Below, one piece after another: positions 12,978 through 28,100 of a stretch of 64,000 nucleotides of DNA (positions are counted from its first letter, which is position 1; every line of letters begins with the position of its first letter). Below the pieces are notes generated by a model that saw only the letters and a list, made by a program, of their open reading frames with translations, was not told the origin of the DNA and did no database searches. The stretch covers positions 1 to 64,000 of the forward strand of contig JAUCBJ010002449.1 in the NCBI GenBank assembly GCA_032718475.1. The letters are read 5' to 3'. The translations under genes were made by a program, and so were the position numbers. The DNA is from Nemertoderma westbladi. Lineage: Eukaryota > Xenacoelomorpha > Nemertodermatida > Nemertodermatidae.

Positions 12978-13128
12978 CGTAATATACCGATATGATAATG
13001 GGCAGTGGCCTTGGCAGGAGTCGACCACGCATTATCCAAACATTCCTGGGCCTTTCGTAGCAAATATTGCGCATCTAAATAACAGCGGGAATGGATCTTC
13101 ATATTGCCAAGTCGATCCAACAGCAAAC
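12978..13128 (-). CDS. Host gene exon 6 (seen): TPR-region helices
   Basis: A 151-nt exon with acceptor TTACCTTTATAG at 13130-13129 and donor ATTACG|GTTAGTGG at 12977. The translation reads LLLDRLGNMKIHSRCYLDAQ, then YLLRKAQECLDNAW, ending ATAHYHIGIL. The spacing of small and aromatic residues fits helical-pair repeats. The two leading bases GT complete the Gly codon opened by exon 34743-34551. The trailing CG is completed by exon 10611-10462. The first exon bases (GTTTGCT) resemble the same position in every unit of the neighbouring 22-bp array (GTTTACT), so the array unit appears to copy this junction. Confidence 0.8.
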
Positions 13129-16100
13129 CTATAAAGGTAAATAAGTTAACCTATAAGGGTAAATAAGTAAAACTGTAAGGGTAAATAAGTAAACCTGTAA
13201 GGGTAAATAATTAAACCTGTAAGGGTAAATAAGTAAACCTGTAAGGGTAAATAAGTAAACCTGTAAGGGTAAATAAGTAAACCTATAAGGGTAAATAAGT
13301 AATCCTGTAAGGGTAAATAAGTAAACCTATAAGGGTAAATAAGTAAACCTATAAGGGTAAATAAGTAAACCTGTAAGGGTAAATAAGTAAACCTGTAAGG
13401 GTAAATAAGTAAACCTATAAGGGTAAATAAGTAAACCTATAAGGGTAAATAAGTAAACCTGTAAGGGTAAATAAGTAAACCTGTAAGGGTAAATAAGTAA
13501 ACCTGTAAGGGTAAATAAGTAAACCTGTAAGGGTAAATAAGTAAACCTGTAAGGGTAAATAAGTAAACCTGTAAGGGTAAATAAGTAAACCTGTAAGGGT
13601 AAATAAGTAAACCTGTAAGGGTAAATAAGTAAACCTGTAAGGGTAAATAAGTAAACCTGTAAGGGTAAATAAGTAAACCTGTAAGGGTAAATAAGTAAAC
13701 CTGTAAGGGTAAATAAGTAAACCTATAAGGGTAAATAAGTAAACCTATAAGGGTAAATAAGTAAACCTATAAGGGTAAATAAGTAAACCTGTAAGGGTAA
13801 ATAAGTAAACCTGTAAGGGTAAATAAGTAAACCTGCAAGGGTAAATAAGTAAACCTGTAAGGGTAAATAAGTAAACCTGTAAGGGTAAATAAGTAAACCT
13901 GTAAGGGTAAATAAGTAAACCTGTAAGGGTAAATAAGTAAACCTGTAAGGGTAAATAAGTAAACCTGTAAGGGTAAATAAGTAAACCTATAAGGGTAAAT
14001 AAGTAAACCTGTAAGGGTAAATAAGTAAACCTATAAGGGTAAATAAGTAAACCTGTAAGGGTAAATAAGTAAACCTGTAAGGGTAAATAAGTAAACCTGT
14101 AAGGGTAAATAAGTAAACCTGTAAGGATTAATAAGTAAACCTATAAGGGTAAATAAGTAAACCTGTAAGGGTAAATAAGTAAACCTATAAGGGTAAATAA
14201 GTAAACCTGTAAGGGTAAATAAGTAAACCTGTAAGGGTAAATAAGTAAACCTATAAGGGTAAATAAGTAAATCTGTAAGGGTAAATAAGTAAACCTATAA
14301 GGGTAAATAAGTAAACCTATAAGGGTAAATAAGTAAACCTATAAGGGTAAATAAGTAAACCTGTAAGGGTAAATAAGTAAACCTATAAGGGTAAATAAGT
14401 AAACCTATAAGGGTAAATAAGTAAACCTATAAGGGTAAATAAGTAAACCTGTAACGGTAAATAAGTAAACCTGTAAGGGTAAATAAGTAAACCTGTAAGG
14501 GTAAATAAGTAAACCTGTAAGGGTAAATAAGTAAACCTGTAAGGATTAATAAGTAAACCTATAAGGGTAAATAAGTAAACCTGTAACGGTAAATAAGTAA
14601 ACCTATAAGGGTAAATAAGTAAACCTATAAGGGTAAATAAGTAAACCTGTAAGGGTAAATAAGTAAACCTATAAAGGTAAATAAGTTAACCTGTAAGGGT
14701 AAATAAGTAAACCTATAAGGGTAAATAAGTAAACCTGTAAGGGTAAATAAGTAAACCTGTAAGGGTAAATAAGTAAACCTATAAGGGTAAATAAGTAAAC
14801 CTGTAAGGGTAAATAAGTAAACCTGTAAGGGTAAATAAGTAAACCTGTAAGGGTAAATAAGTAAACCTGTAAGGGTAAATAAGTAAACCTGTAAGGGTAA
14901 ATAAGTAAACCTGTAAGGGTAAATAAGTAAACCTGTAAGGGTAAATAAGTAAACCTGTAAGGGTAAATAAGTAAACCTGTAAGGGTAAATAAGTAAACCT
15001 GTAAGGGTAAATAAGTAAACCTGTAAGGGTAAATAAGTAAACCTGTAAGGGTAAATAAGTAAACCTGTAAGGGTAAATAAGTAAACCTGTAAGGGTAAAT
15101 AAGTAAACCTGTAAGGGTAAATAAGTAAACCTGTAAGGGTAAATAAGTAAACCTGTAAGGGTAAATAAGTAAACCTACATGGGTAAATACGTAAACCTGT
15201 AAGGGTAAATAAGTAAACCTGTAAGGGTAAATAAGTAAACCTGTAACGGTAAATAAGTAAACCTATAAGGGTAAATAAGTAAACCTGTAACGGTAAATAA
15301 GTAAACCTATAAAGGTAAATAAGTAAACCTGTAACGGTAAATAAGTAAACCTATAAAGGTAAATAAGTTAACCTATAAGGGTAAATAAGTAAACCTGTAA
15401 GGGTAAATAAGTAAACCTGTAAGGGTAAATAAGTAAACCTACAAGGGTAAATACGTAAACCTGTAAGGGTAAATAAGTAAACCTGTAAGGGTAAATAAGT
15501 AAACCTGTAACGGTAAATAAGTAAACCTGTAAGGGTAAATAAGTAAACCTGTAACGGTAAATAAGTAAACCTATAAGGGTAAATAAGTAAACCTGTAACG
15601 GTAAATAAGTAAACCTATAAAGGTAAATAAGTAAACCTGTAACGGTAAATAAGTAAACCTATAAAGGTAAATAAGTTAACCTATAAGGGTAAATAAGTAA
15701 ACCTGTAAGGGTAAATAAGTAAACCTGTAAGGGTAAATAAGTAAACCTACAAGGGTAAATACGTAAACCTGTAAGGGTAAATAAGTAAACCTGTAAGGGT
15801 AAATAAGTAAACCTACAAGGGTAAATACGTAAACCTGTAAGGGTAAATAAGTAAACCTATAAGGGTAAATAAGTAAACCTGTAAGGGTAAATAAGTAAAC
15901 CTGTAAGGGTAAATAAGTAAACCTACAAGGGTAAATACGTAAACCTGTAAGGGTAAATAAGTAAACCTGTAAGGGTAAATAAGTAAACCTGTAACGGTAA
16001 ATAAGTAAACCTGTAAGGGTAAATAAGTAAACCTGTAACGGTAAATAAGTAAACCTATAAGGGTAAATAAGTAAACCTGTAACGGTAAATAAGTAAACCT

Positions 16101-19100
16101 ATAAAGGTAAATAAGTAAACCTGTAACGGTAAATAAGTAAACCTATAAAGGTAAATAAGTTAACCTATAAGGGTAAATAAGTAAACCTGTAAGGGTAAAT
16201 AAGTAAACCTATAAAGGTAAATAAGTTAACCTGTAAGGGTAAATAAGTAAACCTGTAAGGGTAAATAAGTAAACCTGTAACGGTAAATAAGTAAACCTGT
16301 AAGGGTAAATAAGTAAACCTATAAGGGTAAATAAGTAAACCTGTAAGGGTAAATAAGTAAACCTGTAAGGGTAAATAAGTAAACCTGTAAGGGTAAATAA
16401 GTAAACCTACAAGGGTAAATACGTAAACCTGTAAGGGTAAATAAGTAAACCTGTAAGGGTAAATAAGTAAACCTGTAACGGTAAATAAGTAAACCTATAA
16501 GGGTAAATAAGTAAACCTGTAACGGTAAATAAGTAAACCTATAAAGGTAAATAAGTTAACCTATAAGGGTAAATAAGTAAACCTACAAGGGTAAATACGT
16601 AAACCTGTAAGGGTAAATAAGTAAACCTGTAAGGGTAAATAAGTAAACCTGTAACGGTAAATAAGTAAACCTGTAAGGGTAAATAAGTAAACCTGTAACG
16701 GTAAATAAGTAAACCTATAAGGGTAAATAAGTAAACCTGTAAGGGTAAATAAGTAAACCTATAAGGGTAAATAAGTAAACCTGTAAGGGTAAATAAGTAA
16801 ACCTATAAGGGTAAATAAGTAAACCTGTAAGGGTAAATAAGTAAACCTGTAAGGGTAAATAAGTAAACCTGTAAGGGTAAATAAGTAAACCTGTAAGGGT
16901 AAATAAGTAAACCTGTAAGGGTAAATAAGTAAACCTATAAGGGTAAATAAGTAAACCTGTAAGGGTAAATAAGTAAACCTGTAAGGGTAAATAAGTAAAC
17001 CTGTAAGGGTAAATAAGTAAACCTGTAAGGGTAAATAAGTAAACCTGTAAGGGTAAATAAGTAAACCTGTAAGGGTAAATAAGTAAACCTGTAAGGGTAA
17101 ATAAGTAAACCTGTAAGGGTAAATAAGTAAACCTGTAAGGGTAAATAAGTAAACCTGTAACGGTAAATAAGTAAACCTATAAGGGTAAATAAGTAAACCT
17201 GTAAGGGTAAATAAGTAAACCTATAAGGGTAAATAAGTAAACCTATAAGGGTAAATAAGTAAACCTGTAAGGGTAAATAAGTAAACCTGTAAGGGTAAAT
17301 AAGTAAACCTATAAGGGTAAATAGGTAAACCTGTAAGGGTAAATAAGTAAACCTGTAAGGGTAAATAAGTAAACCTATAAGGGTAAATAAGTAAACCTAT
17401 AAGGGTAAATAAGTAAACCTATAAGGGTAAATAAGTAAACCTGTAAGGGTAAATAAGTAAACCTGTAAGGGTAAATAAGTAAACCTGTAAGGGTAAATAA
17501 GTAAACCTGTAAGGGTAAATAAGTAAACCTGTAAGGGTAAATAAGTAAACCTGTAAGGGTAAATAAGTAAACCTATAAGGGTAAATAAGTAAACCTATAA
17601 GGGTAAATAAGTAAACCGACAAGGGTAAATAAGTAAACCGACAAGGGTAAATAAGTAAACCTGTAAGGGTAAATAAGTAAACCTGTAAGGGTAAATAAGT
17701 AAACCTATAAGGGTAAATAAGTAAACCTGTAAGGGTAAATAAGTAAACCTATAAGGGTAAATAGGTAAACCTGTAAGGGTAAATAAGTAAACCTGTAAGG
17801 GTAAATAAGTAAACCTGTAAGGATTAATAAGTAAACCTATAAGGGTAAATAAGTAAACCTGTAAGGGTAAATAAGTAAACCTGTAAGGATTAATAAGTAA
17901 ACCTATAAGGGTAAATAAGTAAACCTGTAAGGGTAAATAAGTAAACCTGTAAGGGTAAATAAGTAAACCTGTAAGGGTAAATAAGTAAACCTATAAGGGT
18001 AAATAAGTAAACCTGTAAGGGTAAATAAGTAAACCTGTAAGGGTAAATAAGTAAACCTGTAAGGATTAATAAGTAAACCTATAAGGGTAAATAAGTAAAC
18101 CTATAAGGGTAAATAAGTAAACCTGTAAGGGTAAATAAGTAAACCTACAAGGGTAAATACGTAAACCTGTAAGGGTAAATAAGTAAACCTGTAAGGGTAA
18201 ATAAGTAAACCTGTAAGGGTAAATAAGTAAACCTGTAAGGGTAAATAAGTAAACCTATAAGGGTAAATAAGTAAACCTACAAGGGTAAATACGTAAACCT
18301 GTAAGGGTAAATAAGTAAACCTGTAAGGGTAAATAAGTAAACCTATAAGGGTAAATAAGTAAACCTGTAAGGGTAAATAAGTAAACCTATAAGGGTAAAT
18401 AAGTAAACCTGTAAGGGTAAATAAGTAAACCTACAAGGGTAAATACGTAAACCTGTAAGGGTAAATAAGTAAACCTGTAAGGGTAAATAAGTAAACCTGT
18501 AAGGGTAAATAAGTAAACCTATAAGGGTAAATAAGTAAACCTGTAAGGGTAAATAAGTAAACCTACAAGGGTAAATACGTAAACCTGTAAGGGTAAATAA
18601 GTAAACCTGTAAGGGTAAATAAGTAAACCTGTAAGGGTAAATAAGTAAACCTATAAGGGTAAATAAGTAAACCTGTAAGGGTAAATAAGTAAACCTACAA
18701 GGGTAAATACGTAAACCTGTAAGGGTAAATAAGTAAACCTGTAAGGGTAAATAAGTAAACCTGTAAGGGTAAATAAGTAAACCTATAAGGGTAAATAAGT
18801 AAACCTGTAAGGGTAAATAAGTAAACCTACAAGGGTAAATACGTAAACCTGTAAGGGTAAATAAGTAAACCTGTAAGGGTAAATAAGTAAACCTGTAAGG
18901 GTAAATAAGTAAACCTACAAGGGTAAATAAGTAAACCTGTAAGGGTAAATAAGTAAACCTGTAAGGGTAAATAAGTAAACCTGTAAGGGTAAATAAGTAA
19001 ACCTGTAACGGTAAATAAGTAAACCTGTAAGGGTAAATAAGTAAACCTGTAAGGATTAATAAGTAAACCTATAAGGGTAAATAAGTAAACCTGTAAGGGT

Positions 19101-22100
19101 AAATAAGTAAATCTGTAAGGGTAAATAAGTAAACCTATAAGGGTAAATAAGTAAACCTACAAGGGTAAATAAGTAAACCTGTAAGGGTAAATAAGTAAAC
19201 CTGTAAGGGTAAATAAGTAAACCTGTAAGGGTAAATAAGTAAACCTGTAAGGGTAAATAAGTAAACCTGTAAGGATTAATAAGTAAACCTGTAAGGGTAA
19301 ATAAGTAAACCTGTAAGGGTAAATAAGTAAACCTGTAAGGATTAATAAGTAAACCTATAAGGGTAAATAAGTAAACCTGTAAGGGTAAATAAGTAAACCT
19401 GTAAGGGTAAATAAGTAAACCTATAAGGGTAAATAAGTAAACCTGTAAGGGTAAATAAGTAAACCTACAAGGGTAAATACGTAAACCTGTAAGGGTAAAT
19501 AAGTAAACCTGTAAGGGTAAATAAGTAAACCTGTAAGGGTAAATAAGTAAACCTATAAGGGTAAATAAGTAAACCTGTAAGGGTAAATAAGTAAACCTAC
19601 AAGGGTAAATACGTAAACCTGTAAGGGTAAATAAGTAAACCTGTAAGGGTAAATAAGTAAACCTGTAAGGGTAAATAAGTAAACCTATAAGGGTAAATAA
19701 GTAAACCTGTAAGGGTAAATAAGTAAACCTACAAGGGTAAATACGTAAACCTGTAAGGGTAAATAAGTAAACCTGTAAGGGTAAATAAGTAAACCTGTAA
19801 GGGTAAATAAGTAAACCTGTAAGGGTAAATAAGTAAACCTGTAAGGGTAAATAAGTAAACCTATAAGGGTAAATAAGTAAACCTATAAGGGTAAATAAGT
19901 AAACCTGTAAGGGTAAATAAGTAAACCTGTAAGGGTAAATAAGTAAACCTGTAAGGGTAAATAAGTAAACCTGTAAGGGTAAATAAGTAAACCTATAAGG
20001 GTAAATAAGTAAACCTGTAAGGGTAAATAAGTAAACCTATACGGGTAAATAAGTAAACCTGTAAGGGTAAATAAGTAAACCTGTAAGGGTAAATAAGTAA
20101 ACCTGTAAGGGTAAATAAGTAAACCTATAAGGGTAAATAAGTAAACCTGTAAGGGTAAATAAGTAAACCTGTAAGGGTAAATAAGTAAACCTGTAAGGGT
20201 AAATAAGTAAACCTGTAAGGGTAAATAAGTAAACCTGTAAGGGTAAATAAGTAAACCTATAAGGGTAAATAAGTAAACCTGTAAGGGTAAATAAGTAAAC
20301 CTGTAAGGGTAAATAAGTAAACCTATAAGGGTAAATAAGTAAACCTGTAAGGGTAAATAAGTAAACCTGTAAGGGTAAATAAGTAAACCTGTAAGGGTAA
20401 ATAAGTAAACCTGTAAGGGTAAATAAGTAAACCTGTAACGGTAAATAAGTAAACCTATAAGGGTAAATAAGTAAACCTGTAAGGGTAAATAAGTAAACCT
20501 ATAAGGGTAAATAAGTAAACCTATAAGGGTAAATAAGTAAACCTGTAAGGGTAAATAAGTAAACCTGTAAGGGTAAATAAGTAAACCTATAAGGGTAAAT
20601 AGGTAAACCTGTAAGGGTAAATAAGTAAACCTGTAAGGGTAAATAAGTAAACCTATAAGGGTAAATAAGTAAACCTATAAGGGTAAATAAGTAAACCTAT
20701 AAGGGTAAATAAGTAAACCTGTAAGGGTAAATAAGTAAACCTGTAACGGTAAATAAGTAAACCTGTAACGGTAAATAAGTAAACCTGTAAGGGTAAATAA
20801 GTAAACCTATAAGGGTAAATAAGTAAACCTATAAGGGTAAATAAGTAAACCTGTAACGGTAAATAAGTAAACCTGTAAGGGTAAATAAGTAAACCTATAA
20901 GGGTAAATAAGTAAACCTGTAACGGTAAATAAGTAAACCTGTAAGGGTAAATAAGTAAACCTATAAGGGTAAATAAGTAAACCTATAACGGTAAATAAGT
21001 AAACCTGTAACGGTAAATAAGTAAACCTGTAAGGGTAAATAAGTAAACCTGCAAGGGTAAATAAGTAAACCTATAACGGTAAATAAGTAAACCTGTAACG
21101 GTAAATAAGTAAACCTGTAAGGGTAAATAAGTAAACCTATAAGGGTAAATAAGTAAACCTGTAAGGGTAAATAAGTAAACCTGTAAGGGTAAATAAGTAA
21201 ACCTGTAAGGGTAAATAAGTAAACCTATAAGGGTAAATAAGTAAACCTGTAAGGGTAAATAAGTAAACCTATAAGGGTAAATAAGTAAACCTATAAGGGT
21301 AAATAAGTAAACCTGTAAGGGTAAATAAGTAAACCTGTAAGGGTAAATAAGTAAACCTGTAAGGGTAAATAAGTAAACCTGTAAGGGTAAATAAGTAAAC
21401 CTGTAAGGGTAAATAAGTAAACCTGTAAGGGTAAATAAGTAAACCTATAAGGGTAAATAAGTAAACCTATAAGGGTAAATAAGTAAACCTATAAGGGTAA
21501 ATAAGTAAACCTGTAAGGGTAAATAAGTAAACCTGTAAGGGTAAATAAGTAAACCTGTAAGGGTAAATAAGTAAACCTGTAAGGGTAAATAAGTAAACCT
21601 GTAAGGGTAAATAAGTAAACCTGTAAGGGTAAATAAGTAAACCTGTAAGGGTAAATAAGTAAACCTATAACGGTAAATAAGTAAACCTGTAAGGGTAAAT
21701 AAGTAAACCTGTAAGGGTAAATAAGTAAACCTGTAAGGGTAAATAAGTAAACCTGTAAGGGTAAATAAGTAAACCTGTAAGGGTAAATAAGTAAACCTGT
21801 AAGGGTAAATAAGTAAACCTGTAAGGGTAAATAAGTAAACCTGTAAGGGTAAATAAGTAAACCTGTAAGGGTAAATAAGTAAACCTGTAAGGGTAAATAA
21901 GTAAACCTGTAAGGGTAAATAAGTAAACCTGTAAGGGTAAATAAGTAAACCTGTAAGGGTAAATAAGTAAACCTATAACGGTAAATAAGTAAACCTGTAA
22001 GGGTAAATAAGTAAACCTGTAAGGGTAAATAAGTAAACCTATAACGGTAAATAAGTAAACCTGTAAGGGTAAATAAGTAAACCTGTAAGGGTAAATAAGT

Positions 22101-25100
22101 AAACCTATAACGGTAAATAAGTAAACCTGTAAGGGTAAATAAGTAAACCTGTAAGGGTAAATAAGTAAACCTGTAAGGGTAAATAAGTAAACCTGTAAGG
22201 GTAAATAAGTAAACCTGTAAGGGTAAATAAGTAAACCTGTAAGGGTAAATAAGTAAACCTGTAAGGGTAAATAAGTAAACCTATAACGGTAAATAAGTAA
22301 ACCTGTAAGGGTAAATAAGTAAACCTGTAAGGGTAAATAAGTAAACCTGTAAGGGTAAATAAGTAAACCTATAAGGGTAAATAAGTAAACCTATAAGGGT
22401 AAATAAGTTAACCTGTAAGGGTAAATAAGTAAACCTGTAAGGGTAAATAAGTAAACCTGTAAGGGTAAATAAGTAAACCTGTAAGGGTAAATAAGTAAAC
22501 CTATAACGGTAAATAAGTAAACCTGTAAGGGTAAATAAGTAAACCTGTAAGGGTAAATAAGTAAACCTGTAAGGGTAAATAAGTAAACCTGTAAGGGTAA
22601 ATAAGTAAACCTGTAAGGGTAAATAAGTAAACCTGTAAGGGTAAATAAGTAAACCTGTAAGGGTAAATAAGTAAACCTGTAAGGGTAAATAAGTAAACCT
22701 GTAAGGGTAAATAAGTAAACCTGTAAGGGTAAATAAGTAAACCTGTAAGGGTAAATAAGTAAACCTGTAAGGGTAAATAAGTAAACCTGTAAGGGTAAAT
22801 AAGTAAACCTGTAAGGGTAAATAAGTAAACCTATAAGGGTAAATAAGTAAACCTATAAGGGTAAATAAGTAAACCTGTAAGGGTAAATAAGTAAACCTGT
22901 AAGGGTAAATAAGTAAACCTATAAGGGTAAATAAGTAAACCTGTAAGGGTAAATAAGTAAACCTATAAGGGTAAATAAGTTAACCTATAAGGGTAAATAA
23001 GTAAACCTGTAAGGGTAAATAAGTAAACCTGTAAGGGTAAATAAGTAAACCTGTAAGGGTAAATAAGTAAACCTGTAAGGGTAAATAAGTAAACCTGTAA
23101 GGGTAAATAAGTAAACCTGTAAGGGTAAATAAGTAAACCTGTAAGGGTAAATAAGTAAACCTGTAACGGTAAATAAGTAAACCTGTAAGGGTAAATAAGT
23201 AAACCTGTAAGGGTAAATAAGTAAACCTATAAGGGTAAATAAGTAAACCTGTAAGGGTAAATAAGTAAACCTGTAAGGGTAAATAAGTAAACCTATAAGG
23301 GTAAATAAGTAAACCTATAAGGGTAAATAAGTAAACCTGTAAGGGTAAATAAGTAAACCTGTAAGGGTAAATAAGTAAACCTGTAAGGGTAAATAAGTAA
23401 ACCTGTAAGGGTAAATAAGTAAACCTGTAAGGGTAAATAAGTAAACCTGTAAGGGTAAATAAGTAAACCTGTAAGGGTAAATAAGTAAACCTGTAAGGGT
23501 TAATAAGTAAACCTATAAGGGTAAATAAGTAAACCTGTAAGGGTAAATAAGTAAACCTGTAAGGGTAAATAAGTAAACCTATAAGGGTAAATAAGTAAAC
23601 CTGTAAGGGTAAATAAGTAAACCTACAAGGGTAAATACGTAAACCTGTAAGGGTAAATAAGTAAACCTGTAAGGGTAAATAAGTAAACCTGTAAGGGTAA
23701 ATAAGTAAACCTATAAGGGTAAATAAGTAAACCTGTAAGGGTAAATAAGTAAACCTACAAGGGTAAATAAGTAAACCTGTAAGGGTAAATAAGTAAACCT
23801 GTAAGGGTAAATAAGTAAACCTGTAAGGGTAAATAAGTAAACCTATAAGGGTAAATAAGTAAACCTGTAAGGGTAAATAAGTAAACCTACAAGGGTAAAT
23901 AAGTAAACCTGTAAGGGTAAATAAGTAAACCTGTAAGGGTAAATAAGTAAACCTGTAAGGGTAAATAAGTAAACCTGTAAGGGTAAATAAGTAAACCTGT
24001 AAGGGTAAATAAGTAAACCTATAAGGGTAAATAAGTAAACCTGTAAGGGTAAATAAGTAAACCTGTAAGGGTAAATAAGTAAACCTGTAAGGGTAAATAA
24101 GTAAACCTGTAAGGGTAAATAAGTAAACCTGTAAGGGTAAATAAGTAAACCTGTAAGGGTAAATAAGTAAACCTGTAAGGGTAAATAAGTAAACCTGTAA
24201 GGGTAAATAAGTAAACCTGTAAGGGTAAATAAGTAAACCTGTAAGGGTAAATAAGTAAACCTGTAAGGGTAAATAAGTAAACCTATAAGGGTAAATAAGT
24301 AAACCTGTAAGGGTAAATAAGTAAACCTGTAAGGGTAAATAAGTAAACCTGTAAGGGTAAATAAGTAAACCTGTAAGGGTAAATAAGTAAACCTGTAAGG
24401 GTAAATAAGTAAACCTATAAGGGTAAATAAGTAAACCTGTAAGGGTAAATAAGTAAACCTGTAAGGGTAAATAAGTAAACCTATAAGGGTAAATAAGTAA
24501 ACCTGTAAGGGTAAATAAGTAAACCTGTAAGGGTAAATAAGTAAACCTGTAAGGGTAAATAAGTAAACCTGTAAGGGTAAATAAGTAAACCTGTAACGGT
24601 AAATAAGTAAACCTATAAGGGTAAATAAGTAAACCTGTAAGGGTAAATAAGTAAACCTATAAGGGTAAATAAGTAAACCTATAAGGGTAAATAAGTAAAC
24701 CTGTAAGGGTAAATAAGTAAACCTGTAAGGGTAAATAAGTAAACCTATAAGGGTAAATAAGTAAACCTGTAAGGGTAAATAAGTAAACCTGTAAGGGTAA
24801 ATAAGTAAACCTGTAAGGGTAAATAAGTAAACCTATAAGGGTAAATAAGTAAACCTATAAGGGTAAATAAGTAAACCTGTAAGGGTAAATAAGTAAACCT
24901 GTAAGGGTAAATAAGTAAACCTGTAAGGGTAAATAAGTAAACCTGTAAGGGTAAATAAGTAAACCTATAAGGGTAAATAAGTAAACCTATAAGGGTAAAT
25001 AAGTAAACCTGTAAGGGTAAATAAGTAAACCTGTAAGGGTAAATAAGTAAACCTATAAGGGTAAATAAGTAAACCTGTAAGGGTAAATAAGTAAACCTGT

Positions 25101-28100
25101 AAGGGTAAATAAGTAAACCTATAAGGGTAAATAAGTAAACCTATAACGGTAAATAAGTAAACCTGTAACGGTAAATAAGTAAACCTGTAAGGGTAAATAA
25201 GTAAACCTGCAAGGGTAAATAAGTAAACCTATAACGGTAAATAAGTAAACCTGTAACGGTAAATAAGTAAACCTGTAAGGGTAAATAAGTAAACCTATAA
25301 GGGTAAATAAGTAAACCTGTAAGGGTAAATAAGTAAACCTGTAAGGGTAAATAAGTAAACCTGTAAGGGTAAATAAGTAAACCTATAAGGGTAAATAAGT
25401 AAACCTGTAAGGGTAAATAAGTAAACCTATAAGGGTAAATAAGTAAACCTATAAGGGTAAATAAGTAAACCTGTAAGGGTAAATAAGTAAACCTGTAAGG
25501 GTAAATAAGTAAACCTGTAAGGGTAAATAAGTAAACCTGTAAGGGTAAATAAGTAAACCTGTAAGGGTAAATAAGTAAACCTGTAAGGGTAAATAAGTAA
25601 ACCTATAAGGGTAAATAAGTAAACCTATAAGGGTAAATAAGTAAACCTATAAGGGTAAATAAGTAAACCTGTAAGGGTAAATAAGTAAACCTGTAAGGGT
25701 AAATAAGTAAACCTGTAAGGGTAAATAAGTAAACCTGTAAGGGTAAATAAGTAAACCTGTAAGGGTAAATAAGTAAACCTGTAAGGGTAAATAAGTAAAC
25801 CTGTAAGGGTAAATAAGTAAACCTGTAAGGGTAAATAAGTAAACCTGTAAGGGTAAATAAGTAAACCTGTAAGGGTAAATAAGTAAACCTGTAAGGGTAA
25901 ATAAGTAAACCTGTAAGGGTAAATAAGTAAACCTGTAAGGGTAAATAAGTAAACCTGTAAGGGTAAATAAGTAAACCTGTAAGGGTAAATAAGTAAACCT
26001 GTAAGGGTAAATAAGTAAACCTGTAAGGGTAAATAAGTAAACCTGTAAGGGTAAATAAGTAAACCTGTAAGGGTAAATAAGTAAACCTGTAAGGGTAAAT
26101 AAGTAAACCTATAAGGGTAAATAAGTAAACCTGTAAGGGTAAATAAGTAAACCTGTAAGGGTAAATAAGTAAACCTATAAGGGTAAATAAGTAAACCTGT
26201 AAGGGTAAATAAGTAAACCTGTAAGGGTAAATAAGTAAACCTGTAAGGGTAAATAAGTAAACCTGTAAGGGTAAATAAGTAAACCTGTAAGGGTAAATAA
26301 GTAAACCTGTAAGGGTAAATAAGTAAACCTGTAAGGGTAAATAAGTAAACCTGTAAGGGTAAATAAGTAAACCTGTAAGGGTAAATAAGTAAACCTGTAA
26401 GGGTAAATAAGTAAACCTGTAAGGGTAAATAAGTAAACCTGTAAGGGTAAATAAGTAAACCTGTAAGGGTAAATAAGTAAACCTGTAAGGGTAAATAAGT
26501 AAACCTATAAGGGTAAATAAGTAAACCTGTAAGGGTAAATAAGTAAACCTGTAAGGGTAAATAAGTAAACCTGTAAGGGTAAATAAGTAAACCTGTAAGG
26601 GTAAATAAGTAAACCTGTAAGGGTAAATAAGTAAACCTGTAAGGGTAAATAAGTAAACCTGTAAGGGTAAATAAGTAAACCTGTAAGGGTAAATAAGTAA
26701 ACCTGTAAGGGTAAATAAGTAAACCTGTAAGGGTAAATAAGTAAACCTGTAAGGGTAAATAAGTAAACCTGTAAGGGTAAATAAGTAAACCTGTAAGGGT
26801 AAATAAGTAAACCTGTAAGGGTAAATAAGTAAACCTGTAAGGGTAAATAAGTAAACCTGTAAGGGTAAATAAGTAAACCTGTAAGGGTAAATAAGTAAAC
26901 CTGTAAGGGTAAATAAGTAAACCTGTAAGGGTAAATAAGTAAACCTGTAAGGGTAAATAAGTAAACCTGTAAGGGTAAATAAGTAAACCTGTAAGGGTAA
27001 ATAAGTAAACCTGTAAGGGTAAATAAGTAAACCTGTAAGGGTAAATAAGTAAACCTGTAAGGGTAAATAAGTAAACCTGTAAGGGTAAATAAGTAAACCT
27101 GTAAGGGTAAATAAGTAAACCTGTAAGGGTAAATAAGTAAACCTGTAAGGGTAAATAAGTAAACCTGTAAGGGTAAATAAGTAAACCTGTAAGGGTAAAT
27201 AAGTAAACCTGTAAGGGTAAATAAGTAAACCTGTAAGGGTAAATAAGTAAACCTGTAAGGGTAAATAAGTAAACCTGTAAGGGTAAATAAGTAAACCTGT
27301 AAGGGTAAATAAGTAAACCTGTAAGGGTAAATAAGTAAACCTGTAAGGGTAAATAAGTAAACCTATAAGGGTAAATAAGTAAACCTGTAAGGGTAAATAA
27401 GTAAACCTGTAAGGGTAAATAAGTAAACCTGTAAGGGTAAATAAGTAAACCTGTAAGGGTAAATAAGTAAACCTGTAAGGGTAAATAAGTAAACCTGTAA
27501 GGGTAAATAAGTAAACCTGTAAGGGTAAATAAGTAAACCTGTAAGGGTAAATAAGTAAACCTGTAAGGGTAAATAAGTAAACCTGTAAGGGTAAATAAGT
27601 AAACCTGTAAGGGTAAATAAGTAAACCTGTAAGGGTAAATAAGTAAACCTGTAAGGGTAAATAAGTAAACCTGTAAGGGTAAATAAGTAAACCTGTAAGG
27701 GTAAATAAGTAAACCTGTAAGGGTAAATAAGTAAACCTGTAAGGGTAAATAAGTAAACCTATAAGGGTAAATAAGTAAACCTGTAAGGGTAAATAAGTAA
27801 ACCTGTAAGGGTAAATAAGTAAACCTGTAAGGGTAAATAAGTAAACCTGTAAGGGTAAATAAGTAAACCTGTAAGGGTAAATAAGTAAACCTGTAAGGGT
27901 AAATAAGTAAACCTGTAAGGGTAAATAAGTAAACCTGTAAGGGTAAATAAGTAAACCTGTAAGGGTAAATAAGTAAACCTGTAAGGGTAAATAAGTAAAC
28001 CTGTAAGGGTAAATAAGTAAACCTGTAAGGGTAAATAAGTAAACCTGTAAGGGTAAATAAGTAAACCTGTAAGGGTAAATAAGTAAACCTGTAAGGGTAA

